This document shows, piece after piece, positions 27,467-34,747 of a DNA stretch of 64,000 nucleotides. The position numbers and the translations under genes are program-made. The stretch covers positions 62,001 to 126,000 of the forward strand of contig JAITUC010000019.1 of NCBI GenBank assembly GCA_031286585.1, in the 5' to 3' direction. The notes beneath the pieces were generated by a model. It saw nothing but the letters and a program-made list of their open reading frames with translations, made no database searches and had not been told where the DNA came from. This DNA comes from Delftia acidovorans (lineage in GTDB: Bacteria > Pseudomonadota > Gammaproteobacteria > Burkholderiales > Burkholderiaceae_C). How positions within the stretch are numbered: the stretch's first letter is position 1; each line of letters begins with the position of its first letter.

Positions 27467-28651
27467 TCAGGCGCATCCAGCCGCAAGAAACCGCTGCGCC
27501 AGCAGCACCCAATAGGCGGCGCCCACGGCGATGTTGTCGTCGTTGAAGTCATAGCCCGGGTTGTGCACCATGCAAGCGCCTTGCTCGCTTCCCTCGCCAT
27601 TGCCGATCAGCAGATAGCTGCCGGGCACGCGCTGCAGCATGAAGGCGAAGTCTTCGCTGCCCGGCAAGGGAGGCGCCTGCAGCGTGACATGTTCCGGGCC
27701 CAGCAGCTCCAGCGCGATCTGGCGCGCGAAGTCGGTCTCCTCGGGCGTATTGACCAACACGGCATAGCCGGGCCGCCAGTCAAGCTGCGCCTGCACGCCG
27801 AAGCTTTCGGCCTGCGCACCCACCAGGTCGCGAATGCGCTGCTCCAGCAGCCTGCGCACATCGGCATCCAGCGCACGCACGCTCAACTCCAGCACAGCAC
27901 GGTGGGCAATCACGTTGTTGGCCTTGCCTGCGTGGATGGCTCCCACGGTCACCACCGCCATCTGCAGCGGATCCATGTTGCGCGAGACGATGGTCTGCAA
28001 GGCCATGACGATGCTGGCGGCCGCCACGATGGGATCGGCCGTGCGGTGCGGCATGGCACCATGCCCTCCCACGCCGGTGAGGGTGAGCGTGGCGTAGTCG
28101 GAGGACGCCATGGCCGCGCCCTCGCGCAGCGCCAGCCGCCCCTGGGGCATGCCAGGCATGTTGTGCATGGCGAAGATGGCGTCACAGGGATGGCGCTCGA
28201 ACAGCCCGTCCTCCATCATGCGCAGCGCACCGCCGCCGCCCTCCTCCGCGGGCTGGAAGATCAGCGTCAAGGTCCCGTCAAAGGCACCGTCGTGCGCGAG
28301 ATGCCGGGCCGCCGCCAGCAGCATGGCCGTATGGCCGTCATGCCCGCAGGCATGCATCACGCCGTCATGCGTGCTGGCGTGGGCGAAGGCATTGGCCTCG
28401 GTGATGGGCAGGGCATCCATGTCGGCACGCAGGCCCAGACGCCGCTGGCCGCTGCCGCGCACCAGCCGCCCCACCACGCCCGTGCCGCCCAGGCCGCGCT
28501 CCACCTCGTATCCCCATTGCTCCAGTTGCTGCGCGACCAAAGCGCTGGTGCGGTGCTCCTCGAAACCCAGTTCGGGATGCCGGTGAATGTCGCGGCGCAC
28601 CTCGACGAAGGCTGCGGCGGAACCGCGCAAAGTGTCCAGAAGGGTGTTCAT
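27467..28651 (-). CDS. M20-family amidohydrolase (hippurate hydrolase-like)
   Basis: A 394-residue metallo-amidohydrolase of the M20D group (hippurate, indoleacetyl-amino acid or N-acyl amino acid hydrolases). Metal and catalytic residues are visible: HACGHDGHTAMLL, FQPAEEGGGGA with paired Glu, the dimer-domain GVGGHGAMPHRTADPI, and a C-terminal GSEDFAFML. Start ATG 28651 or 28660; both follow directly on the Bug-protein gene (stop at 28662). The pairing with a Bug solute-binding protein suggests uptake and hydrolysis of an acyl-amino acid. Confidence 0.9.
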   Translation of the reverse strand: MNTLLDTLRGSAAAFVEVRRDIHRHPELGFEEHRTSALVAQQLEQWGYEVERGLGGTGVVGRLVRGSGQRRLGLRADMDALPITEANAFAHASTHDGVMHACGHDGHTAMLLAAARHLAHDGAFDGTLTLIFQPAEEGGGGALRMMEDGLFERHPCDAIFAMHNMPGMPQGRLALREGAAMASSDYATLTLTGVGGHGAMPHRTADPIVAAASIVMALQTIVSRNMDPLQMAVVTVGAIHAGKANNVIAHRAVLELSVRALDADVRRLLEQRIRDLVGAQAESFGVQAQLDWRPGYAVLVNTPEETDFARQIALELLGPEHVTLQAPPLPGSEDFAFMLQRVPGSYLLIGNGEGSEQGACMVHNPGYDFNDDNIAVGAAYWVLLAQRFLAAGCA

Positions 28652-28661
28652 GTGCGGCATC

Positions 28662-29648
28662 TCACTGGGGTTGCAGGCGAATGGAGCGGGCAATGCTGCG
28701 GTAGCGGGCCGTCTCGGCCTCATAGAACTGCGCCGCCTCGGCAAGCGACATGGGCGCTGCGGCCAGCTGCGTCTGCAGGGCCAGCTGTTCGCGCACCCCC
28801 GGGTCCTTGAGCATGGCGCCTATCGCCTGGTGCAGCCTTTGCACCACCTCCTGCGGCGTGTCCTTGCGCACCAGGAAACTGGTCCAGGTGTTGTAGGCGA
28901 AGTTTTTCAGTTCCCGGCCCTCACGCACCGTGGGCACGTCCTTGAGCAACTCCGATCGCTGCTCTCCCAGCTGGCCCAGTATCTTGAGCCGGCCCTGCTC
29001 GGCCAGCGCGCCCATGGCTGCGCTGTAGACCAGCACCGCGAAATCGACCTGCCCGCTGCCGATGTCCTGCAGCAGTGGCGCGTTGCCCTTGTAGGGCGCA
29101 TGCATGAGCCGGATGCCGGCGTCCTGCTGCACCTTCTCAAGGATCAGGTGGTAGAGCGACCCGATGCCGACGCTGCCGTACGACAGCGGCCGGCTGGCGC
29201 TTTTGCGCGCCAGCGCGATCAGCTCATCCACATTGCCGGCCTCCAGGTCCTTGCGGGCGACGAAGACCATCACGGCCTCGGCCACGGGGTGGACCAGGCG
29301 GAAATCCTCGGTCTTGAGCCGCACGGCCGCGTTCGCCAGCGGCGACAGGATCACCTCGTTGGGCGAGCCCTGGAAGACATAGTGCCCGTCGGGCGGAGCG
29401 GCCAGCACTTTCTGCGCGGCCATGGCACCGCTCACGCCGCCCAGATTCTCCACAATGACCTGCTGGCCCAGGGCCTTGGACAGCGGCACGCTGAAGATGC
29501 GGGCAATGGCATCCGAAGGGCCGCCGGCCGGATACGGCACCATCAGGCTCACGGACCTGCCGGAAGGGGCCTGTGCACAGGCCAGCCCCGCGCTCAGCAG
29601 CAGGCCGGCACCGGCCAGACAAACGCGCTGGAACAAAAATCTCATCAT
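28662..29648 (-). CDS. Bug-family (TctC-like) periplasmic solute-binding protein
   Basis: A 328-residue extracytoplasmic binding protein. A cleavable signal peptide (residues 1-25, ending ACAQA) precedes the family motif VPYPAGGPSDAIARI, GAMAAQKVLAAPPDGH and PLSYGSVGIGSLYH. Bug proteins are greatly expanded in Burkholderiales and usually bind carboxylates, often without a linked permease, as here. First gene of a pair with the M20 hydrolase; divergent from a LysR gene that probably regulates both. Confidence 0.93.
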   Translation of the reverse strand: MMRFLFQRVCLAGAGLLLSAGLACAQAPSGRSVSLMVPYPAGGPSDAIARIFSVPLSKALGQQVIVENLGGVSGAMAAQKVLAAPPDGHYVFQGSPNEVILSPLANAAVRLKTEDFRLVHPVAEAVMVFVARKDLEAGNVDELIALARKSASRPLSYGSVGIGSLYHLILEKVQQDAGIRLMHAPYKGNAPLLQDIGSGQVDFAVLVYSAAMGALAEQGRLKILGQLGEQRSELLKDVPTVREGRELKNFAYNTWTSFLVRKDTPQEVVQRLHQAIGAMLKDPGVREQLALQTQLAAAPMSLAEAAQFYEAETARYRSIARSIRLQPQ

Positions 29649-29779
29649 GTCTCCTTGGTGGATGGCTCCGGCTCGGGCGGCCGGATACGCGGCATCCTAG
29701 GAGCCGGTTCATCGAACGTCCAATGCATTGTTGGCTGGATTAGCATGAGTTTCATGCAGACTTCAGGACGCTCGACAAC

Positions 29780-30682
29780 ATGACGCTGGTGCAACTCAGG
29801 CATCTCATATCGGTGGCACAGACCGGCTCCTTCAGCCGCTCGGCCGAGGCCATGCATCTGACGCAGCCTGCCCTCAGCCGCAGCGTGCGCGCGCTGGAGC
29901 AGGAACTGGGGATCCCGTTGTTCGACCGCATAGGCCGCCACAGCGAGCTGACGGCCTTCGGGCGCGAGATGCTGGAGCGGGCCCGCGCCCTGGTGGCCGA
30001 GGCCGACGAACTGCGTGACCGAGGGCGCCAGCTGCGCGAGGGCGCGGCCGGCACCGTGCGCATCGGCCTGGGCTCCGGCCCCGGCGCAATACTGATGACG
30101 CCGTTCCTGCAGTACATGACCGTGCACCACCCCCGCGTGCGCACCGAGGTGGCGCGCGGCAGTACCGACCTGCTGGTGCACTCGCTGCGTGAGCGCATTC
30201 TGGACGCCCTGGTCGTGGACCTGCGCGCGCTGGGCACTGCACCCGACCTTGCGCTGGACGCCATCCACGAGATGCGTGCCGCCTTCATGTGCCGCCCCGG
30301 CCACCCGCTCACCCGCCTGCGCCGGGATCTGCGCTTCGACGACGTGCAACGCTACCCCATCGCCTCCACCCCGCTCAGCGACCAGGTGGCCGGGCAGTTG
30401 GTAGAAACCTATGGCGCTGCCGCCCACCCTGCGCAGTGCGTCACCCTGCAGTGCGAGGAACTGCCCAGCCTTGTGGAGGTGGCGCGCAGCAGCGACACCG
30501 TGCTGCTGGCCGTGCGCGCCATTGCCCCGGACCTGGTCGAGCTGCCCATGGACCCGCCCATGCGCAATACCGCCCGCTTCGTGCTGGTCACGCTGCGTCA
30601 GCGCAGCGAGGCGCCGACGCTGGCAATCCTGCGAGGGCTGATGGTCGATTTGATGTGCGATGGCCCTCCAGCCGTCGCATAG
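29780..30682 (+). CDS. LysR-family transcriptional regulator
   Basis: 300 residues: N-terminal winged HTH (LRHLISVAQTGSFSRSAEAMHLTQPALSRSVRALE) seen in full, then a LysR substrate-binding domain. It is divergent from the Bug/M20 genes across 131 bp, the classic arrangement for a LysR activator and its target. The gap contains an AATGCATT dyad near 29720. The effector is probably the carboxylate or acyl-amino acid handled by those genes (inferred). Confidence 0.92.
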   Translation: MTLVQLRHLISVAQTGSFSRSAEAMHLTQPALSRSVRALEQELGIPLFDRIGRHSELTAFGREMLERARALVAEADELRDRGRQLREGAAGTVRIGLGSGPGAILMTPFLQYMTVHHPRVRTEVARGSTDLLVHSLRERILDALVVDLRALGTAPDLALDAIHEMRAAFMCRPGHPLTRLRRDLRFDDVQRYPIASTPLSDQVAGQLVETYGAAAHPAQCVTLQCEELPSLVEVARSSDTVLLAVRAIAPDLVELPMDPPMRNTARFVLVTLRQRSEAPTLAILRGLMVDLMCDGPPAVA

Positions 30683-30817
30683 GCAAGGCCTCTGCCCTGC
30701 CCGGCCAGGCTGAGTCCTCTGCAAGGGCCGACAAGGACCACAGGCAGCGCTTCAGCGGCGGTCTTGGGTCGGCCACCAGGGATATGCGAAATCGGCTTGA
30801 AACGAAGGCAGTTGTGC

Positions 30818-31015
30818 TCAAAACAGAAAATGATCATCGATCAGTTTTTGCTGGACGTCTTTACCCATTCCAACCAATGAAGAATATCCACCAAAAGAGT
30901 AAATTGGATTTTCCAATGACCACATCCCTATACTATTTGCTTGGACTCCACATGACCAAAAAGCCGCAATAGCAAATGACACTGCCGCTGTAAATCTTGC
31001 ATATCGCTTTTTCAT
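30818..31015 (-). CDS. Small secreted protein, unknown function
   Basis: 65 residues with a typical Sec signal peptide (MKKRYARFTAAVSFAIAAF, cleavage near CGVQA-NS), leaving a mature peptide of about 39 residues rich in Gly, Ser and aromatics and ending in Phe. An AAGGTGA ribosome site supports ATG 31015. The local DNA is visibly richer in A and T than its surroundings. It follows the HAF-repeat gene by 38 bp on the same strand. No family recognised. It may be a genuine secreted peptide or the truncated start of a larger lost gene. Confidence 0.5.
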   Translation of the reverse strand: MKKRYARFTAAVSFAIAAFWSCGVQANSIGMWSLENPIYSFGGYSSLVGMGKDVQQKLIDDHFLF

Positions 31016-31053
31016 AAAATCACCTTTTTTGGATTTGAAATGATTTCGGGCTT

Positions 31054-32268
31054 TCATGGCGCACACAGGTTCTGTATGAAAGCGTGCGTCGCAAGCTGCG
31101 TGACTTCGCTTTTGCCTGTCATATAGCAGCCATCCTGGCTCAGTGCCGAGGCCGCACTGTTCTCGCCGCCTGCGAGGGTTCCCTGGTCCACCGTGCCGCC
31201 CGTCGGCGTCCAGGTGATGGCGTGGGAACTTCCATCGCCAAGCTCGCTGCGACCCGCCACCGTTCCGTTGTCACCGATATCCACCACACGTGCATTCATG
31301 CCGCCAGGCAGCGGAGGAATATCGCGGATGACACCGGTCTGGCTGTTCCAGTAATAGGGCATGCTGCGCCCGTCTGCCATCTGGTAGTGCCCAATCACCT
31401 CGCCGAGGATGTTGAGATCGACGCCGCTGTTTCGCGCGGGCGGGGACGATATGGACAGCACCTGCGGACTGGAGGACGAGTTGAGCCAGACGACGGTGCG
31501 TCCACCTTGGGCACCAAAATCGCAGTAGCCCATGATGCGGGTATTGACGACGGTCTTTGCGCGGCAGAAGACGGCATTGAGAGGCAGGTTCAGGGCCGTG
31601 GCCATATAGCCGCCCAGAACTGCGGCAGACCAATAGACAGGACGCGGATGCCCGCTGTTGTCGGGACAGTTGCCCACGATGCCCGGCATGTTGCCGCCCA
31701 CCACGAAATTGTCGACATCGGACGGCACGCAGTTGGTGCTGTTCAGACCCAGCAGGCCCGCCGGCAGCGCGCGTGCCGTGGTTTCATTGTTGCGCCACAT
31801 GACAGGGCGGGCAGTGTTGCTGCCGCTCAGGCTGACGCCTGCCACATAGCCGCCCTGGTTGAATGCCGTGGGCATGCTGCGCACATCGAGCGTCAGCGGC
31901 TGCAGTGTCTGCACCGTGGCGGGCGTGGCCGCATTCCAGAACACCCCCACGGACACCGAATTGCCGTCCAGGCAGCTGCCCACCACCTGGCCGCTGTTGG
32001 TGATGGCCGCCGCGTTGCAGTTGCGCCCCGGCGACAGGCGCACAAGGTCTGCCGCACTGCCCGGCGCCAGCGACACGAAGCCTGCGAACGAGCCGTCGCT
32101 CTCTGCACAGGCGCCCACGACATGGCCGCTGTTGTTGATGTCCAGGCCCACGCATTGCGGACCTGCCGACGTGCCCACGTCCTGCATGGGCAGGGCCTGC
32201 GCGGCCGGCAGTGCCAGCAACGCAAGGCACGCCGCGGAAAAATTCAAATGCTTTGGCTGAAGGCGCAT
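31054..32268 (-). CDS. Secreted HAF-repeat / beta-propeller-like protein
   Basis: A 404-residue exported protein: signal peptide (about residues 1-26, ending AAQA), then about eight degenerate repeats of 40-50 residues with the pattern xINNSGxVVGxC...xGxxxPVxW (for example ITNSGQVVGSC, FNQGGYVAGVS, LNILGEVIGHY, IGDNGTVAGRS). This is characteristic of HAF repeats, predicted to build a beta-propeller. Several repeats carry cysteines that could pair outside the cell. The start at 32268 is chosen because it begins the signal peptide. The function of HAF proteins is unknown; an envelope or extracellular role is inferred. Confidence 0.75.
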   Translation of the reverse strand: MRLQPKHLNFSAACLALLALPAAQALPMQDVGTSAGPQCVGLDINNSGHVVGACAESDGSFAGFVSLAPGSAADLVRLSPGRNCNAAAITNSGQVVGSCLDGNSVSVGVFWNAATPATVQTLQPLTLDVRSMPTAFNQGGYVAGVSLSGSNTARPVMWRNNETTARALPAGLLGLNSTNCVPSDVDNFVVGGNMPGIVGNCPDNSGHPRPVYWSAAVLGGYMATALNLPLNAVFCRAKTVVNTRIMGYCDFGAQGGRTVVWLNSSSSPQVLSISSPPARNSGVDLNILGEVIGHYQMADGRSMPYYWNSQTGVIRDIPPLPGGMNARVVDIGDNGTVAGRSELGDGSSHAITWTPTGGTVDQGTLAGGENSAASALSQDGCYMTGKSEVTQLATHAFIQNLCAP

Positions 32269-32562
32269 GAGGGGTGCTCCTGAAAAAGCAAAGAAGTCGT
32301 TCATGGAAATCGGGCGCCGAACAGGAAATCCGCATGGGGCTTGGCATATGCGTGCCGGTGCAGACGCTATTTCCGTGATCCGCATCCCGGCCCCACGATA
32401 GGCATCGCGGTATGGAGCCGTCCATTCGAGCAGCAATCAAAACAACAAAAACAATCAACAAAATCAAAAGCTTGCAAAAGAATCCCCCATCAATAATTGT
32501 CTCATCGGCATCCGGGATTCAGGCCATGCCACAGCGCAGCGCCATATGAATGGGAGCTTTCC
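32269..32562. other. Intergenic region between HAF-protein and SANT-like genes
   Basis: A 294-bp divergent control region. The central part (about 32430-32480) is A-rich on the plus strand with repeated AACAA units, i.e. T-rich on the HAF-gene strand, like an UP-element-bearing promoter or nucleoid-protein site. No further gene is convincing here. Confidence 0.4.
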
Positions 32563-33057
32563 ATGGCAATCACACACTGCCTGACATCCGACAGCGCGTG
32601 GCTGAATGGCGCAATTCGCCGCCGCTGGAGTCCCGCAGAACTGCTTGCACTCGAACGCTGGGCCGGCGTCCTGCCCGTGCAGATGATCTGCCGCCGGCTG
32701 GACCGCAGCGAACGCTCCGTTCGCTGCCAGATGCACAGGCGCGGCCTGAGCACCCGGGTCCGCGAGGGCGTCGGGCTGCGGCAGGTCTGCGAGGATCTGC
32801 AGCTGTCCGCACGGTCGGTGAAGGCCTTCATCCTCAAGGGCCGCCTGCGCCTGCACAGCGCACAGGTGCATGGCGGGGTGGTGGCGCAGCTTCATTGGTC
32901 CCTGCGCCGCTGGCTGCAAACAGCGCAAAGCCGCTTGTGCCGTGTCAGCCATTTGAGGGTTACCGAGACATCTCTCAGGCGCTTTGCGCGGGAAGCGGAT
33001 TTCGGAGCATCACGCAGCCGCACGGACGCGGCATGGCAACACTGGGCATCCGGCTAG
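32563..33057 (+). CDS. Myb/SANT-like DNA-binding protein, orphan
   Basis: A 164-residue, highly basic protein. The N-terminal region (RRWSPAELLALERWAG ... MICRRLDRSERSVRCQMHRR) has the Trp-spaced helix-turn-helix look of a SANT/Myb-like domain. A second HTH-like segment follows (LRQVCEDLQLSARSVKAFIL). GGAG six bases before ATG 32563 supports this start. Proteins of this kind are often found in mobile or variable regions. No target gene is evident; it lies divergent from the HAF-repeat gene. Confidence 0.55.
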   Translation: MAITHCLTSDSAWLNGAIRRRWSPAELLALERWAGVLPVQMICRRLDRSERSVRCQMHRRGLSTRVREGVGLRQVCEDLQLSARSVKAFILKGRLRLHSAQVHGGVVAQLHWSLRRWLQTAQSRLCRVSHLRVTETSLRRFAREADFGASRSRTDAAWQHWASG

Positions 33058-33190
33058 CCCCTGCGCGGCACGAGCCGGGCCCTGAATGTCCAGCTGCGGT
33101 TTCGGCCCTTCGCCTACGATTGCCGCGAGCGCCAGCATGCAGACTGGCACGCATGTCCCATGGCAGGCGAGGCAGTCATCTCGACAATCT

Positions 33191-33250
33191 GTCGGCACTT
33201 CAGTCGGCACTCCCGTCGGCACACCTTTCGGCACATCCACCGGCAGCGGA
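33191..33250. repeat. 12-bp tandem repeat, five degenerate copies
   Basis: Five consecutive 12-mers with core GTCGGCAC (GTCGGCACTTCA, GTCGGCACTCCC, GTCGGCACACCT, TTCGGCACATCC, ACCGGCAGCGGA), decaying from left to right, ending 45 bp before the flavoprotein start codon. No convincing protein is encoded across it. Confidence 0.8.
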
Positions 33251-33294
33251 GACCTCCACGGGACCTGGTGCCACAGTCAAAGGAATCAGACAGC

Positions 33295-34719
33295 ATGAAA
33301 AACCCACCCACCACCGCCCTCGACGTGATCATCGTCGGCGCCGGCTCGGCCGGACTGTCGGCGCTGCGAGAAGTGCGCAAGCACACGGAGCATTTCGCCA
33401 TCGTCAACGACGGACCCTGGGGAACGACCTGTGCGCGGGTGGGATGCATGCCATCCAAGTTGCTGATCGAGGCGGCCAACGCCTTCCATGCACGCCATCA
33501 CTTCGATGCCTTCGGCATACGCGGCGCGAGCGGACTGCAGCTCGACCTGCCCGCCGTGCTGCGCCGCGTGCGCAAGCTGCGCGACGAGTTCGTGGCCAGC
33601 ACGATCAAGGCCACGGAAGGCCTGGGCTGGCGGGCCATTGACGGGCGCGCCAGGCTGCTGGCGGCCAATCGCATCGAGGTCAACGGCAAGGTGCTGGCCG
33701 CGCGCAAGCTCATCCTGGCGCCGGGCTCCGAGCCCGTGGTGCCCGATGAATGGAGGCGCTTTGGCAAGCGCATCCTGACCACAGATACCTTGTTCGAGCG
33801 CAAGACCCTCGGCCCGCGCGTGGCCGTCATCGGCCTGGGTCCGCTGGGCGTGGAGATGGCCCAGGCGCTGGCAAGGCTGGGCCTGGAAGTCACGGCCCTG
33901 GGGCGGGGTCCGAAGCTTGCCGGCCTGTCCGACCCGAATGTCACCGACGCATTGCGGCATCTGCTTGAGAAAGAGATGACGGTGATCACCGACCATGAAG
34001 TGCAGTTGAGCAAGGGCCCGGACAGCAGCATCGTCGTGCGTGCGGGCGACACCCGCATTGTCGTGGACCATGTGGTGGCCGCCATGGGCCGTCGCCCGCA
34101 GCTCGAAGGCCTGGGCCTGGAGACGCTGGGTCTTGAACTGGATGAACACGGCCAGCCGCCCGTGAGCCGGGAGACGCTGCAGGTCGGCGAGTTGCCGCTG
34201 TTCCTGGTGGGCGATGCCAATGGCGACCGGCCCCTGCTGCACGAGGCCGTGGACGAAGGCCATATCGCCGGCACCAACGCCATGGCGGAGAACGTGGCCT
34301 GCTTTGAGCGGCGCACGCCGCTGTCCATCGTCTTCAGCTCGCCCAACGCGGCCGTCGTGGGCCAGCCCATGAAGGCGCTGCTGGGGCAGGACTTCGTGGT
34401 GGGCCGCGTGGATTTCGCGCACCAGGGGCGCGCCCGCGCTGCGCAGCGCGACGCGGGCCTGCTTCACGTCTTTGCGGACCCGGCCAGCGGCCTGCTGCTG
34501 GGCGCGGAAATGTGCGCGCCGGGCGGCGAGCATCTGGCCCATCTGCTGGCCCTGGCCGTGCAGCAGCAGCTGACCGTGCACGAGTTGCTGCGTGCGCCCT
34601 TCTACCACCCCGTGCTTGAAGAGGGCCTGCGCACCGCTCTTCGCGATGCGGTACGCCAGTTGCCCGGGCAGCCGCCGTCCGACCTGGGGAACTGCGATCC
34701 ATTGCCCATGGACGATTGA
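33295..34719 (+). CDS. Dihydrolipoamide dehydrogenase-like pyridine nucleotide-disulfide oxidoreductase
   Basis: A 474-residue class I flavoprotein disulfide reductase. FAD motif VIIVGAGSAGLSAL, redox-active disulfide in TTCARVGCMPSK, NAD(P) motif VIGLGPLGVEMAQAL, second FAD motif FLVGDANGDRPLLHEA, and a C-terminal HPVLEE carrying the His-Glu catalytic dyad. It is not linked to pyruvate or 2-oxoglutarate dehydrogenase genes, so it is probably a stand-alone paralogue with another disulfide or quinone substrate. ATG 33295 has AAAGGA upstream. A GC hairpin without a T-run (about 34722-34745) lies between it and the convergent ABC transporter gene. Confidence 0.88.
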   Translation: MKNPPTTALDVIIVGAGSAGLSALREVRKHTEHFAIVNDGPWGTTCARVGCMPSKLLIEAANAFHARHHFDAFGIRGASGLQLDLPAVLRRVRKLRDEFVASTIKATEGLGWRAIDGRARLLAANRIEVNGKVLAARKLILAPGSEPVVPDEWRRFGKRILTTDTLFERKTLGPRVAVIGLGPLGVEMAQALARLGLEVTALGRGPKLAGLSDPNVTDALRHLLEKEMTVITDHEVQLSKGPDSSIVVRAGDTRIVVDHVVAAMGRRPQLEGLGLETLGLELDEHGQPPVSRETLQVGELPLFLVGDANGDRPLLHEAVDEGHIAGTNAMAENVACFERRTPLSIVFSSPNAAVVGQPMKALLGQDFVVGRVDFAHQGRARAAQRDAGLLHVFADPASGLLLGAEMCAPGGEHLAHLLALAVQQQLTVHELLRAPFYHPVLEEGLRTALRDAVRQLPGQPPSDLGNCDPLPMDD

Positions 34720-34747
34720 TCGCGCGCGGCCCAGGGCCGCACGCGGA

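Noticed and set aside
30683-30817. Gap after the LysR gene searched for an extra gene or terminator
   Set aside because: Only short frames without ribosome sites and no clear hairpin with T-run were seen.
33191-33250. Tandem 12-mers considered as a CRISPR or as a coding repeat
   Set aside because: The units are contiguous without spacers and decay steadily. No protein with a start signal spans them, so a plain tandem repeat is the better description.
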